Shown: positions 41,633 through 54,692 of the stretch, piece by piece
Layout of the letters: every line of letters begins with the position of its first letter
How positions within the stretch are numbered: the first letter of the stretch is position 1
Source of the DNA: Panax quinquefolius
Lineage: Eukaryota; Streptophyta; Magnoliopsida; Apiales; Araliaceae
Assembly (NCBI GenBank): GCA_020205615.1
Contig: CM035170.1
Span: forward strand, 59,695,322-59,759,321
DNA length: 64,000 nt
Reading direction: 5' to 3'
Notes under the pieces: model-generated
Told to the model about the DNA's origin: nothing
What the model saw: the letters and a program-made list of their open reading frames with translations, nothing else
The model's database searches: none
Program-made: the position numbers and the translations under genes

Positions 41633-42964
41633 TGTAATAACCAGATATTTTCTATGTAAATAAATAGGAAATTTTGCATATAATTTTTTTTTATTTTAAT
41701 GATGAGAATATGTGTCAAGTAATGTATGATAAATGCAAATATATTTATTACCTATAAATAATTTTAGAATTATTAATCACTACAAATTATATTCCTATAG
41801 TACTTAATTTTTGTAAGCGTAAATGTTTTTATTAATTATTTTCCATGAAAACATAATTTTATATTATTTAAATAATATATGAAATGATGATTAGAAGTAT
41901 AATAATAAATATTTTATTATATGAATTTGTTCGTAATATTTAAGTTAATTATTTTAGCTTAATTATTGATGTAGTATATGAAGAATAAATCGTATATGGA
42001 ATCCAAACCCTAATTTTGGATTTTGAAAGCAATGAATGAGAATAATAATATAATATTAATTATATTTTGATTTTCCAAACTATGAATATGTATCGGATAT
42101 CTCAGAGATCGATTATGGTAGACCAAATATGGTAAATTATGTCATAACCCTCATGTCGTGTTATTAAACCCTAATTGTTAAACCTTACCATGAGTTTCTA
42201 GACCGTAGTAATGGTGTTATATGAATTTTACTGTATTTTATAATTTCTCGTAATTAGGAGAAACCCTAATTAATATTTGGAAAGCCCTAATTTAAAATTA
42301 GGAACCCTAATTGCAAATTTTAGAAACCCTAATTATTATTTTTGTGAATTATAATGATAATTAGGAAACCCTAATTATTAATTTGGGAACCCTAATGGTA
42401 TTAAGGAACCCTAATTTAAAAACCCTAATTTCTATTAAAAACCCTAATTAATTAGTATGTTTTAAATTAAAATTTTATTTCACTTTAATTTTTAATTGTC
42501 CAAATTCTAGAAATTATTTGGGAAACTTTAAGATGTAAAATCTAGTGATTAAACCCTAGATTCAATAACATTGGACAAGAATACCCTTGAAATTTAAAAT
42601 AATTACCAAAATACCCTTTTGTCCCATTAGTTGAATTATTGCTAGCCAAATCTTTGCAAGATCTGGCCAGCCACCCCCTAGACCTACCTACAAGCTACAT
42701 CACCATCACATTATCAGCCACTAGCATACAAGTTCATTGCATCAATTCATTTGCATAATTCAAGAGAGAGAAAGTGCACAATTATTCACAACTTCATCCT
42801 AGAACTCCTCTCTCTAAAACCCACGAAATTATAGTGCTAGATCAGTCCCCAATCAAGCCCCACGATCACACTTATCAAATCAGAAGCATAGAATGAAGAA
42901 TTTGTTCACAAAGAGGTAAGAACCCTAGAAGAAATCTGACCTTGATCGAAGTGTTAGATGTTAG
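41633..42964 (+). mobile_element. LTR C, segment 1 (relative of the TR-GAG LTR, plus orientation)
   Basis: It begins TGTAATAACCAGATATTTT, resembling the TR-GAG LTR start TGTGATAACCCGGGATTT. It shares several blocks with that LTR in the same LTR-relative order (telo-box array, CCAAAATACCCTTTT, CTCTCTCTAAAAC, paired palindromes). It is clearly diverged, so it is a related family rather than the same element. Internal sequence is not found; the LTR is interrupted by two insertions and cut at 61820. Confidence 0.75.
42000..42560 (+). promoter_or_regulatory. Telo-box cluster in LTR C U3
   Basis: At least ten AAACCCTAA or AACCCTAAT motifs occur between about 42007 and 42550, most in the form AAACCCTAATT at 20-40 bp spacing. 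The orientation relative to the LTR is the same as in the TR-GAG LTR. Confidence 0.7.
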
Positions 42965-43470
42965 CACTACAAAAAAAATGGGCCTTTAGCAACGATTTTT
43001 CGGGCAACGACTTTATAAGTCGTTGCTAAAAGTATATGTTTAGCAACGAAATTTGTTCTTCGTTGAAAATTGTGTCAAGCTTTCACTTTTTGCAACAAAA
43101 TTCATAAGTTATTGTAAAATTTCGTTGCTAATTCATTGGCGGGAAAAAAATTCGTTAGAAAATCGTTGCAAAATTTTCGGCCACTTGATTTCCCGTCATC
43201 GTGGGCAACGAAAGTTTTTTTGTTACTAAAAATGGGACTTTAGCAACAATTTTTCAAGCAACGACTTTATAAGTCATTGCTAAAAGTGTTTGTTTAGCAA
43301 CGAAACTTGTCCTTTGTTGCAGATTGTGTCAGGCTTTCGCTTTTTGCAAAGATATTCTTAAGTAGTTGCAAAATTTGGAAACAAAATTCGTTAGAAAATC
43401 GTTGCAAAATTTCTAACCACTTGATTTCTCCTCATTGTGGGCAACGAAAGTTTTTTGTTGCTATATTTCG
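42965..43470 (+). repeat. CACTA left subterminal repeats, duplicated about 247 bp apart
   Basis: TTTAGCAACG(A)TTTTT...GCAACGACTTTATAAGTC begins at about 42985 and again at about 43232. Both blocks end CTTGATTTC...GGGCAACGAAAGTTTTT. Within them AGCAACGA and TCGTTGC motifs occur in both orientations. Such arrays are binding sites for TNPA-type proteins in En/Spm. Confidence 0.85.
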
Positions 43471-43568
43471 TCATTTAATATAGACCACAATCATCAGCAA
43501 CAATTTTTATTTTGTTGCATGTTTTATACAACTTTTTACAATAACTATTAAAATGTCATTTAAATTAA

Positions 43569-44049
<481 letters not shown>

Positions 44050-44318
44050 TTTTATTTTATTTTACACGCGATTAGACGATTTTGAAATATTAAACTTATC
44101 CCAAAAATATTTTGATGCAAAGATTCGAACCCAAGACCTCTAGTTTGAAAAATTAATCTAACGACTTATGGACTTGCTATTTATTTTGCAAAGAATAGTA
44201 TTTATAGCTAAACAAATCATTTCCTCCAAATAAAAACAGATCCCTTTCCTTAAATTTGTTACGTATATACATAAATGTACATAACTAATTACGTGATAAT
44301 AATAATTATATTATTATT

Positions 44319-44367
<49 letters not shown>

Positions 44368-44380
44368 GAGATTTAAGATG

Positions 44381-44381
<1 letters not shown>

Positions 44382-44438
<57 letters not shown>
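44382..44438. repeat. (TA)n microsatellite
   Basis: Pure TATATA follows GGGTA. The following 44440-45780 is AT-rich sequence with no supportable gene. Confidence 0.95.
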
Positions 44439-44440
<2 letters not shown>

Positions 44441-45779
44441 AAATGATCCATAGAATACGTCAAAGTGATCTATCTAGAAATGATCATTTCTTATTTCTAG
44501 ATAGAAGTAGGATATACTTACAAGTACTCCCTTACTCGAGAAATGAAAGTGATGATTATTTTATGGAATTTAAAAAAATGTCAAATGATAAAATTATTCA
44601 TATTTAAATTCTCATCTAATTGCATATTTTTCTATACATGACTAGTGATATTATATAAATATTTATAAATAATAAAATTATGATATTTAATACTAAGGAT
44701 ATTACGCATAAATTATTGTAAAAAAAATAGATTATTTAATATAAGTAAATATTTAACTTAAGATTACATAAAATAATAAGAATTTTTATTCTTAGACGGA
44801 GGGAATAACTTAAATCATGAACATATTTTTAAGTCCAAAAATAAAACATAAAAATAAGATCAGTAATGGTATACCCCTAGCTATTCCTAGTTCTCCTTTT
44901 TTTTTTTTTTCAAATATATTATAAAATTAAATTATAATACTATCAGGTAGGACTGAGCAAAAAACGGATAAATTCGAATTGTCGAACCGAACCAAAATAA
45001 TTTAACCGATATTTTTTAATAATTTAACCTAATTGATAAACTAATTGAATAATTCAATAATCGAATAACTGCTCGCTTCAAATAAAATAATTAGAAAACA
45101 ATATTCTCCATAATCTACATTATTTCTAATACCTAATACTTGATAGTATTTTTAAAATCAATCGAATATTGGATACGAATACTGGATATGATATTATGAC
45201 TTGAAATGTTTTTTAAATATTAATTTTTTACATAATTATAGTTAATAAATTGATATATACATTTGTTTACTAGAAATATTTTTAAATAACAAAGGTATAT
45301 AATTTTTTTATAAAATAATATATTATATGCTATAATAAATTTATAAGTATATGTACATGTTATAATTTGATTAAATATTACAAAGACAAAGATAATAGTT
45401 GGTAAAATAATTAATTATACAAATAAATTAAAAGTTAATTTTAAAATATTATCTTAATTTTTAAATTAAAATTTTATATTACTTATGCTTAAAATAAATA
45501 TGAACCTTTATAGGTAAAAATATAAATTGATCGGATGAAAAGTTGGTTAATGACAACTATTCAGGCTTGAGCAAAAACGTATATAATCAATTAATGAACC
45601 AATCAAATAATTTAACCAATTTTTTTTGATAATTCGATTATTTTTAATATTTCATTATATCCAATTTTTTACGATTTTTGATTAATTTGTACTGGTTTCA
45701 CTTTTTGATTAGAACAAACTTTGCAAAATTGAAATAATAATATAACCGAACAAAACACTTGGTAAAATAATAAGCCCCA

Positions 45780-46210
45780 CTCGAATCAAGTCTCGGATCT
45801 TGAATTCTCTGCACCTCGAGACTTAGATTTCGAACTCTCAAACCTGCACCCGCATCTCGAACTCTCTCTCAAACTCAGATTCATTCACACCTCCTCTCTT
45901 CAGCACGACCTCTCTCTCTCTCTCTCTCCGTACATAAACCCTAGGAATCAGATCGGATCAAAGCAAGCCCTAATCTTCTTTTACAATCCGATCATCTTCG
46001 AAGCTTACAAATACCTCTAGATGAAGTTTCATCCGGAGGAGAGAAAAAAAGTTTAGTTCGAGAGCTACGAGATTCGACCCTTTTTCGACGATTAAGGCGA
46101 CGAAGAGGATCGTCTTTGGTGAGGCACGAAAGCGAGCACGTGGAACGAGGAAGGGAGGATTCAAGGAAGTTCTAATATCTCTGCGTGCTCACTCGTAAAG
46201 GGGAGTCTCA
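45780..46210 (+). other. Gene-like 5' leader sequence inside the CACTA element
   Basis: The base composition changes sharply from AT-rich to a CT-rich leader with (CT)n at about 45911-45928, CCCTAGGAATCAGATCGGATC and AAGCCCTAATCTTC, typical of a plant 5' UTR. Frames after ATG 46021 contain stops. It may be the captured first exon of one of the genes to the right, followed by intron-like sequence (46210-47550). I could not identify the protein. Confidence 0.4.
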
Positions 46211-47552
46211 GTAAAAAACTTCTCGACAAATGCTTATTGATGATTCGTTTGATATCTGATTCTCAAGGTTCTATTTTCTTGTTTAATTTCATTTTTTTGA
46301 AACTGTGTTTTGTTGTATTAGGGTCTTAATTTTGAATTGCAGAGTTTTCACTAGATTTCACTAGATCTAGTTAAGTATTCGCCATGTCTGCTTATTCTTT
46401 CATCAAGTAGGATATAGATCAATTTTTGCGATTTGATTTTCAGGGTACTTAATTTGTTTGGAATCTTGCACTGCTTTCATGAGTCAGCAGAGCTAATTTT
46501 GTAAAGTCTTAATGAATTTAGGCATAAACAAATAAAGAAGAAGTGGGCAACTTTCTTCTATACAATCAACCTAAAAAATGACATAAATTAGGTCGTATTT
46601 ATAGTGAAGAGTGTAACCATTTTGGGTTTTATTACATGAAAGTCTTTTGGTTTTGTAAAACATCGGAGAAGTTTGAGTTGGTGATTTTGAAAATTGGAGA
46701 AGCCCTTTTAACTCTTCTATTAATTTAGAACTTGGTGTACTACTTAGTATAACCACATGAAAGTAGTTAAGAGTCAGAGAAAGGCGATTAAATGGCACCA
46801 AACTATATAAAAACATAAACCCATTATCGAACAACTTAAAATTCTTTCTGTTACTTATAAGTTTAATAGTTTGGCTTGGCTTTACTTTAAATCTCATATA
46901 AGAATTATGATAACTTTCATGTGATTTACCAGTTGGTGCTTACTAAAATTTAGGTATGTTTCGTCTCATCTCTTAGGTTTTGTTTGATTAACTTTTACGA
47001 CATTGGTGGAATGAGCATGTGGATTTAATTTATTTTTTATTGTTGCATCATTTTAAGAGTAACTTGTGTATATGTTCTAAACTCATCAATCGTATAAAAT
47101 GTGTCGAGGTGCTAACTTTTAGAGATTATTAAGTTTACTTGAAGGTGTACTTGCTCTTTTGGACCTTAATGTGTGTTGAATCTGCTTTTTTACCATTTTT
47201 ATCAAGAAGAAAAGAGGTAAAGCGATCACCTTGCTTTTATTAATGCATCTCGTGTTGCTTTTCCTAAAATATCACTACAATGTAAAGTGAGGGTTGTCTA
47301 CTTGTCTTCAAGTTTCATTGGAATGAGTTGCTTTAATCTCTCATGAGAAATGTTATAGAACATCATGTTATTTGTGTAATGTGTATATGAATATTAAGCT
47401 AGTCTCTCATTTTGTAGTTGTAACTTGAAAGCATAATTTTTTTAAAAGGATCATTATTGAAATTTTGAGTTGTTGATAAGTGATAACTGAATTACTGATT
47501 ATGATGGCAATAGATAGAAGTATAGAGATTGATCTCTGCTTTTCTTGAATGT

Positions 47553-48110
47553 TAGGTTCTCGAGAAAATCCCATGAACAAACAAATGAATTTAAGGCCTT
47601 ATCGATTGAGTTAAGTGACCACAAGATAAACAATCAATTGTCGATAGATTCTATACTCATCAAGAAAATGGAAACCACAATACCCCAGTTGACGCAGTTC
47701 TAATTTTTGGGGATTCTTTCAGTGACTTTGAAGAAGAAAGGATGTCCATAATAGAGCAGCTCAAGGTTTTAGAAGATAAGCTTTTAACATTGAGTGAAGA
47801 TGAACAACATTTGAAGGATTTAAGGCCAATTGGGCGTTTTTATCAAGACAATGGCAAACATTTGGATGAGAGTTCTGATTTCAATGGTGAAGAAGCTAAT
47901 GGGGTGGAAAATAGTTATTACACCAAGGAAATGAATGGGAAACATCACCAAGAAGGAAGAATTATGGGTGCAAAAGCAAAGAGACTTCTTCCTCTTTTGA
48001 TGCGATTCATCGGAGAAAATGAAAATGGGGTATTGAATGGACATGACAATGGTTTTGAATCATTATCACGAGATTTGAATTAGAGGACAAAGTTAACCTC
48101 GAGTCAAATG
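47553..48110 (+). pseudogene. Captured fragment of a myosin-binding (GTD-binding/DUF593-type) protein gene
   Basis: From memory of the plant MyoB/zein-binding family, the region between the GTD-binding domain and the C-terminus has the pattern DTFSDFEEERLSILEQLKVLE, then acidic linkers and AKRLLPLFDA. Here I read GDSFSDFEEERMSIIEQLKV, DEQHLKDLRPIGRFYQDNGK, NGKHHQEGRIMGAKAKRLLP and NGHDNGFESL in one frame (47742-48083 plus codons just upstream). Frameshifts occur near 47640 (before DRFYTHQENGN) and near 48070 (after which RFELEDK continues). The N-terminal membrane and coiled-coil parts and the GTD-binding domain are absent. In intact proteins this family tethers myosin XI to vesicles. Identification rests on recognition, without a search. 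Confidence 0.6.
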
Positions 48111-48250
48111 TACTTTCTATTCTATTGTCGTGGAAATTATTTTTAATCAAAATTTGACCATGCGTGTGAGCGACCATACTGCTTTTTTATTATTTTGATT
48201 CTTACTATCCTTGCAATCATATATGGGATTCCTAAATTTTTTTGTTTCAG

Positions 48251-48712
48251 TGATGATGTTGAGACAGATGAGGTTTATGCTCGATGACTCGCAACCGCTA
48301 AACCCAAAGATGTCATGCCGACTTGGTCAAGTTCGCCATTTGTTTTTATTATTTTTTATTATTAATTATCTCAGATTTGTAGGAAGAGCAAAAGGAGACA
48401 TTCCTTCCAAAGAGACTTGGGTAACCCTCAAAGAAATGACCAACTAATTATTTCTCAAAAACATTGATGGCTAGCTGACACAAGTACTCATAGTGGTTTT
48501 TCACCTCGTCGTAGCACCGGAAAGTTTTCCTCCATTGGTACATCTTTAGTCTAAAAATGGTTTGTTTTGAGATACCCTTCATTTGACTACCTTGTAATAT
48601 AACATTATGTTTTTAGCTTACAGACTTCTCCCAAAGAAACCTCCTGCGCCAAGAGTTGATTGCAAGAGATCTACATGATAATGAATGGAAATTTAGACAT
48701 ATTTCGTGGGTG
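48251..48712 (+). pseudogene. Captured fragment of an auxin response factor (ARF) B3-domain region
   Basis: Three exon pieces are readable. After an intron-like TTTTTTGTTTCAG, DDVETDEVYAR leads into MTLQPLNPK with a one-base shift (48251-48305). Next EQKETFLPKRLG, PSKK and PTNYF, followed by SKTLMAS and, in a second frame, ADTSTHSGFSPRRS (48384-48535). Then, after intron-like sequence ending TTTTTAGCTTACAG, DFSQ and [18 protein letters not shown] (48631-48707). Intact class A ARFs read [36 protein letters not shown] and [21 protein letters not shown] in this order. Stops and frameshifts make it non-functional. Exon-intron order is kept, so capture was from genomic DNA. Confidence 0.85.
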
Positions 48713-50663
48713 AGTTTTATTAACAAAACTTATTTTACGTAATTAGGAAGCAACAACATCTATTATTTGTTATGGTTATTATCACTTTTAAAATGTCTTT
48801 GGGCCTTTTCAAGAGTAATTTGCTTACAATCGCTTTTATCACTTTATCTATATTGGTTTCAAGTCACCTTGTTTTCTCTCATGATAGTGACCTTGTTTTC
48901 TCTCACGATAGTATTTGCTGCATAACAACAATCAGGGATTTGTCTTCTTTTATTGTTTTACTCCTAAAATTTTCTTTGTTTTAGTTTTAATAGTTCGAAG
49001 TCATTTTCTGGTTGATTTTCTAATGTTTGGAAACTAGATGGATGTCATTTGAGTTTATTTGTACTAATTTGCTTCTTCAATTAAAATGCATAACAATGTG
49101 AAATATTTGCCGAGTATTCTAAACTGAGTCTGCTTTGTATAGTTCATTTGAATTGAGTCTCATTTGTTTCATGATTTTTATGTTAATAATGCATGTTGAA
49201 AGGGAATGCAGGATCTTTATATTGAGTGAGAGTTTTGACATTTTAGTATTCTGCATACCTCACTGAATTGAGGTTGTATAAAGATTACTTGATGATAATA
49301 GTCATTTGTGTCATGTTTTCCTTTTCCAGTTGTTTGCTTATGATGTTGTATATGTTTGCTTTTACATTTTTTTGGTGTTTATGTGAGTTTAAATGTCAGT
49401 GAAATGCTTTACGGTATATGTATTATTGGGTTTTTAGTTTATGGTTAATTGAATGGTTCATTTGTAGGGTTATGGAGCATAATCACCAAGAGAAACAAAG
49501 GCTTTTCAAACTAATGAGAAACGTTAATCTAAACGGGAATCGGTTCTCGAGCCATATATACTCCAACCGCCCAAAGTTCGTGTGAATTTCTTTGGCGAGA
49601 TGGATTTTATTCTCCCCGAGTTCGGGGGATTTTGAGCCGGTCTTTTGGATCTTCATGCTATGGATGACACAGAAACTACTATCCGGACGTATGAAATTGT
49701 TTACTAATTTTTTTAATTGTTGGAAAATCATTTTTCCGGTTATAAAGTTTCCTATTATATGTTTTAAGTGCTATGAGAATTCTATGAATGCAATAGAAGT
49801 GACTTAACTTGATCAGTATTGCATAACACCTGCTAGGGTGATTGTGAGTTTTGATTACCTTCTATATGGTTCCGCACTACGCGGGAGATATGGATGGGGC
49901 TATAATGCAACAAAAGACAAGAACTTATTATAAATGAAAGGTGCCTTGTCTCGACCATCCCGATACTTATCAGATTTCTTTTGGTGATTTTTTCTTAAGA
50001 ATGTTTGTTTTCTTTATTGATATAATTTACGGTGCATCGACACTTGGAGCAAGTGAGTATGACTCGTAACCATATAGAAGACCCGAAGCGCATTCCTTGA
50101 TGCGGCAGCTACTTAACAATCCAAAACTTCAAGTCGCATGTCCACTTCCATTTGATGAGGCCAAATTGTGGCAAGGACAAAATGGTCCCGAATCAAGCAA
50201 AGAGATTCAAAAGCAATTTAGAGATATTAGGTTTCTACCGAACTTTTCATTGGAAAAACAAAATAAAATTATGTTTCGCATAAAAGGGCTAACTTGCTTC
50301 ATATCCCGATTTTAGAGGACCTTCAAGATTATATTGCAACAACATGTGATATGCTTAATATGACATCAATTGATATATGATTCTCGTGAAAGCGGATCCA
50401 TAATATTGTCATACTCTATCCACTATTCAAGTCATCACAGAACCGCATGAAGTTTCAAAATTGTTCCTTTTATCTTGATAATTTATTTAATTATGTTAAA
50501 CATAGTCAGAACTTCATGACTTTTCATGTCAGTAGTACCACGATGGTTGTGTAGGATGTGAGAAATGTCGCTCGTGGGGAGAGATGCGTTTTTGGTCTTG
50601 AACTGCGTTAAACATCCTCTTCTCATTTGATGGTCAAAATAACCCAAATTTCGGCCCGTGAGT
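48713..50663 (+). other. Further captured or intron-like sequence, not identified
   Basis: Intron-like T-rich sequence reaches about 49465. Exon-like patches follow (49468-49680 and 50040-50330). The latter contains a 72-codon frame (50097-50315, LLNNPKLQVACPLPFDEAKL) with coding-like composition that I do not recognise. No assignment made. Confidence 0.35.
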
Positions 50664-50757
50664 TTATGTGCTACTTTTTTTATGGTTTCCAAAATATTCT
50701 CGCATCATTTCTACAATCCTCTTTAGATCAATCCTCGCATCATATGGTATCTTCGTA
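50664..50757 (-). other. Exon-like open stretch, minus strand, inside the CACTA element
   Basis: The minus-strand frame reads PYDARIDLKRIVEMMREYFG before a TAA at 50664-50666. The amphipathic, charged composition looks coding, unlike its AT-rich surroundings. Not recognised. Confidence 0.35.
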
Positions 50758-51196
50758 GATAACACCACCCTAAGTTATTAGGAAAAAATAATATACAAAC
50801 TTATTGCATATGTTGATGTAATTAAAGAATGACAAATGACTAACACCTATAACAACATTACTACATAGATTAAGAAAATAGTTTACCATGATAGTTATCA
50901 AGATAAACGAATAAACTTTAAAAGACGATTACAATTACGGGTATACTAAAAATAATTTCTTCTGTTTACTTTTTCCCATTTTGAGAAACTGGGGAAAAGA
51001 TGAAAAGAGAAGGATTTTAACCTTCTCACTTTAAAATGAAGAATAAAAAGAGTCGAAAAGTCGTAAACTCTGGCAAAGTTCTCCTAAATCGTAAAACTGT
51101 TTGTATTGTTATTAAAGCTTTTCACTCTTCTATCCTAGGTTAATTTTTTCATGTATACATATACATTCGGAAGATATCAAGACTAAAAACATACCA

Positions 51197-51325
51197 TCAA
51201 GAAAGCTCAATCGACAAGAGATTTGCAACATAATGTGCACTGCGAGATCTTAAGCCCTCCAGATCATCAGGCGCATCTTCTGAAATTTCTCCTACATCAC
51301 ACCCTGATATAATTTGAGTCAGCAT
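51197..51325 (-). other. Exon-like open stretch, minus strand, with splice-like borders
   Basis: The minus-strand frame contains GCDVGEISEDAPDDLEGLRS and RSAHYVANLLSIELS. An acceptor-like TTATATCAG precedes it and a donor-like GATG/GTATGT follows just beyond the TGA at 51197-51199. It could be another captured exon, or part of a decayed CACTA gene. Not recognised. Confidence 0.4.
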
Positions 51326-51559
51326 TATAGTTTTTGATTGAAGAACTGTGGTAGCTTTAGATGGTTAATTTGTAAAGATAATGAATGATTATGTAGTGGA
51401 TGATTTTATTAAGTTAATAATATTTTAGTTTTTTTTTTATTTTTGCCATTATTTGTTATGGGGACATTGAGCGATCAGTACACAAAAAAGAATTTCAAAT
51501 TTTGATTTGACAACAATATAATTCGTTATCAAAGCATTCAATAAGTTTTAATATAGCAA

Positions 51560-52315
51560 CAACTTTTATACATTTAGCAACAATTTTTCGCTAAGTTAAA
51601 ATGACATTAAAAATATAATATTTGGTAACGAAAAATTAACCTAATAACAACGGAGAGGATATTGTTACTAATACTAAAATAAAAGGCAACATTTTTTATC
51701 GTTGCAAATCATATTAACTTTCGTTACACATATAAAGAAATGGCAACATATAATGTCGTTGCTAATCGACGACTTTCGTTGCTATTGAAAAATAACCAGC
51801 AACAAACATTTTCGTTGCTGATTCAGCATAATGTCGTTGCCAAATAATATAATCAGCAACAAAAAACGTTGCTAAAAAGTTTACATTTCGCAACGAAAGC
51901 AAGCTTAGGCAACAATTTTCATAATTCACTGCAACGAAAAATGTCGTTGCAAAATGGTGTCAATTGCAACGAAAATGCATGGTCTTTGCAAAAAAAAAAA
52001 GAGAGTTCATTTCGTTTCCAATTAGAAGGCTTTTGCAACGAAATAGGCTTTTTAGCAACGAAATTTTAATTATTTTGCAACAATACATTTTGTTGCTAAA
52101 GAATCGATGTCTCTGTACGAAAGTCAAATTTTGTTGCAAAATGTATTACTTTTGGCAACGAAAAAAATACGTTCGTTGCGGAACAATTAGCAACGTTCAT
52201 TGCGCAACGAAAGACGCAACGACAATAAAGTCGTTGCCAAAACCCTTTTGCAACGAAATTTGGCACCTTTAGCAACGAAAATCGGTTGTTGCTGAAGCCC
52301 CATTTTTTTGTAGTG
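51560..52315 (+). repeat. CACTA right subterminal repeats
   Basis: More than twenty AGCAACGAA, GCAACAAT, TCGTTGC or near-identical motifs lie in both orientations over 750 bp, up to the terminal CCCCATTTTTTTGTAGTG. It is the mirror of the left array. Confidence 0.88.
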
Positions 52316-52318
52316 TAG

Positions 52319-52885
52319 TTTTTTTGTGTTAAACATGTATTATGTAGTATATAATGATGATCTGGGTTGCTAGATGTTAGATCCATAACATCTAGAGGCT
52401 CGGATTTGAAGTTTTAAAAAATCTGGAAAAACATTTTTTTTGATGTCTGACAGTGAATGTCAGGCCTTGTAGATCTCTGTAGGTGTTTGAGTTTTGTGTT
52501 TTAAGTGTTGGATCGTGTAGTATAATGTAAGATCTTGAATCTAGAACTTGAATCAGGTTCATATCTGTTGTAGATTAAAAGTTATTTAAGGTCAAAGTGG
52601 GTTGACCCGCATTGACTGGCTGTTCTTGAAGCCTAGAATCAGCCCAAAAACCTCTGACAGTGTTTTTGCAGGGCTTGGATCTTGCTAAGTTTAAGTTTGT
52701 TTTGCCATGTTGTTGTTTTGTAGTTGTAGAATGACATGAACTTGCAAGATCTGGCCAGCCACCCCCTAGACCTACCTACAAGCTACATCACTAGCACATT
52801 ATCAACCACTAGCATACAAGTTCATTGCATCAATTCATTTGCATAATTCAAGAGAGAGAAAGTGCACAATTATTCACGACTTCAT
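52319..52885 (+). mobile_element. LTR C, segment 2
   Basis: This is the end of duplication copy 1 and start of copy 2, including the junction near 52739-52742. It ends in TTCAT (52881-52885), the target-site copy of the next insertion. Confidence 0.88.
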
Positions 52886-53959
52886 TGTGACAACCCCAAA
52901 ATAGGTCCATTCCATCCAACCCATTCCGAGTCGCCAAATACATGGTACAGAAAACAACTACAACTTTATTACAATAATTGTCGTGCAAAATACAACAACA
53001 CATATGCTGTGAGTTTTGATACAAATATATACCAACTGTGACTCACATCCCAACCTTGGATAGCACGTCACAATGGCACCTTACATAAAGGTATAGTCAA
53101 AAACTGTTTTAGAAATTAAAATTTTTGGGAAGTGCTCAAGGAAACCTTCGTACATGGGAGGCCATGCATCTAGGTTATGATAGATATCATATGGCCACAA
53201 AATTATCCTCGGTTGACCCAATAGACCCCAAAGAAAAATGAGAAGATTACTATCATATTCTTTCCAATGGTGAGTCTTCTCTTGACATATCATTATCTCC
53301 ACTTTGCTCTAATCGAGAGTTATACTTCAACCAAACACCAAGATTATATAGGTAGTGCTCGTAGATATACTCAAAGAAGTGGATGAGCACAACCCCGTCT
53401 TATGATGACACGAGGTTGTATGTCATTAGATATCTTGTATGATAGTGGCAAAACACCCTTCCAAAATTGAGTTCACCTCACCCTCAAAAGCTATAGACCA
53501 CCGTTCTATTCCCTTGTTATCCCCCGCTCGACCCAGCTACACTCTTATTACGTGAAAGGAATTGTGAAGCAAAAGGGTGAGCACAACTAGCTCAGTAAAG
53601 AATATCATGACTAAAGATAAATAAATTATCAATAGCCTTCAACAGTAATAAATCAGAGATTTAGAACATATGGTAGATGATAAAATTTTTCAACCATAGT
53701 TGCAGCGGAACGAGCAATCCATTAGAAGAGTCAAATAGACCATAAAGTCTATTATCTTCTCCACATTAAAAGTCCACCAACAATGTTTTATCCCTGTAAC
53801 ATTAATCAACAGTTCCTTTCCACAATTATATGAATAACTCATAATCATAATTGTAATTCTAAATTCTTCTTCGCATCCAGGACAAAGATAATTTTCATCA
53901 CCTGAAACATCAAAGATCATGGTTATACCAAATCACAGTTCATGTTCATAATCATACTA

Positions 53960-54360
53960 ATAAATTTATCTTTGCACTACGGGCCAAAGATATTCATCAA
54001 CAAGTCATCTTTGCACTACATGCGAAAGATATTCAACAACAAAGTCATCTTTGCATTACGAGCCAAAGATATTCATCAACAAATCATCTTTTTTCTACAG
54101 CCAAAGATATTCAACAACAAGTCATCTTTGCATTACGAGCTAAAGATATTCATCAATAATTCATCTTTGCACTACAAAAGCTAAAGATATTCATTATCAT
54201 TTCATCTTTGAACTACAGTGCAAAAGATATTCAAAAGGTCATCTTTGCACTACAGTGCCAAAGATATTCAACAACAAAGTCATCTTTTGCACTACGCCCA
54301 AAGATAATCATCAATAATTCATCTTTGCACTACTGAGCCAAAGATATTAATATCTCAAAG
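53960..54360. repeat. About 38-bp tandem hairpin array (ATCTTTG...CAAAGAT), 3' LTR
   Basis: About ten units of ATCTTTGCACTACGGGCCAA + AGATATTCATCAACAAGTC occur. Each has ATCTTTG and CAAAGAT arms round a GCACTACGRG-type centre. Plus-strand chromovirus LTRs have only three or four such units (24400-24535, 29515-29645), so the array expanded in this subfamily. Confidence 0.92.
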
Positions 54361-54692
54361 AAATACATAATTATTTCTGAATTTATATAAACCATAATTA
54401 TAACCATGTTGATCAATTCACCTTTGCACTTAAGCTAAAAATATTCAATTATAAATTCAATGGTCATGATCATACCAACAAATGATTCAACTTTGCACTT
54501 CATCGCCAAAGAGAACCCATAGTCATGATCATACCAATAATCTACCCATCTTTACACTCAAGTCAAAGAGAATTTCAACACCAGGGCTATAAAAATGTTA
54601 TATATGATAATAAAAACAATATATATAGTTTTAATCTCCAGAGTAATATTCATAAATCAACTATAATTTGGTTAGAAAAAGAAACCAATTTT

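Noticed and set aside
46571..46897. A 108-codon minus-strand frame in the CACTA element
   Set aside because: It lies in T-rich intron-like sequence, has no motif, and its composition mirrors the strand bias of the region.
53942..54184. Regularly spaced repeats resembling a CRISPR array
   Set aside because: Units are about 38 bp head to tail without unique spacers of constant length, lie inside an LTR present in two copies, and the DNA is plant nuclear.
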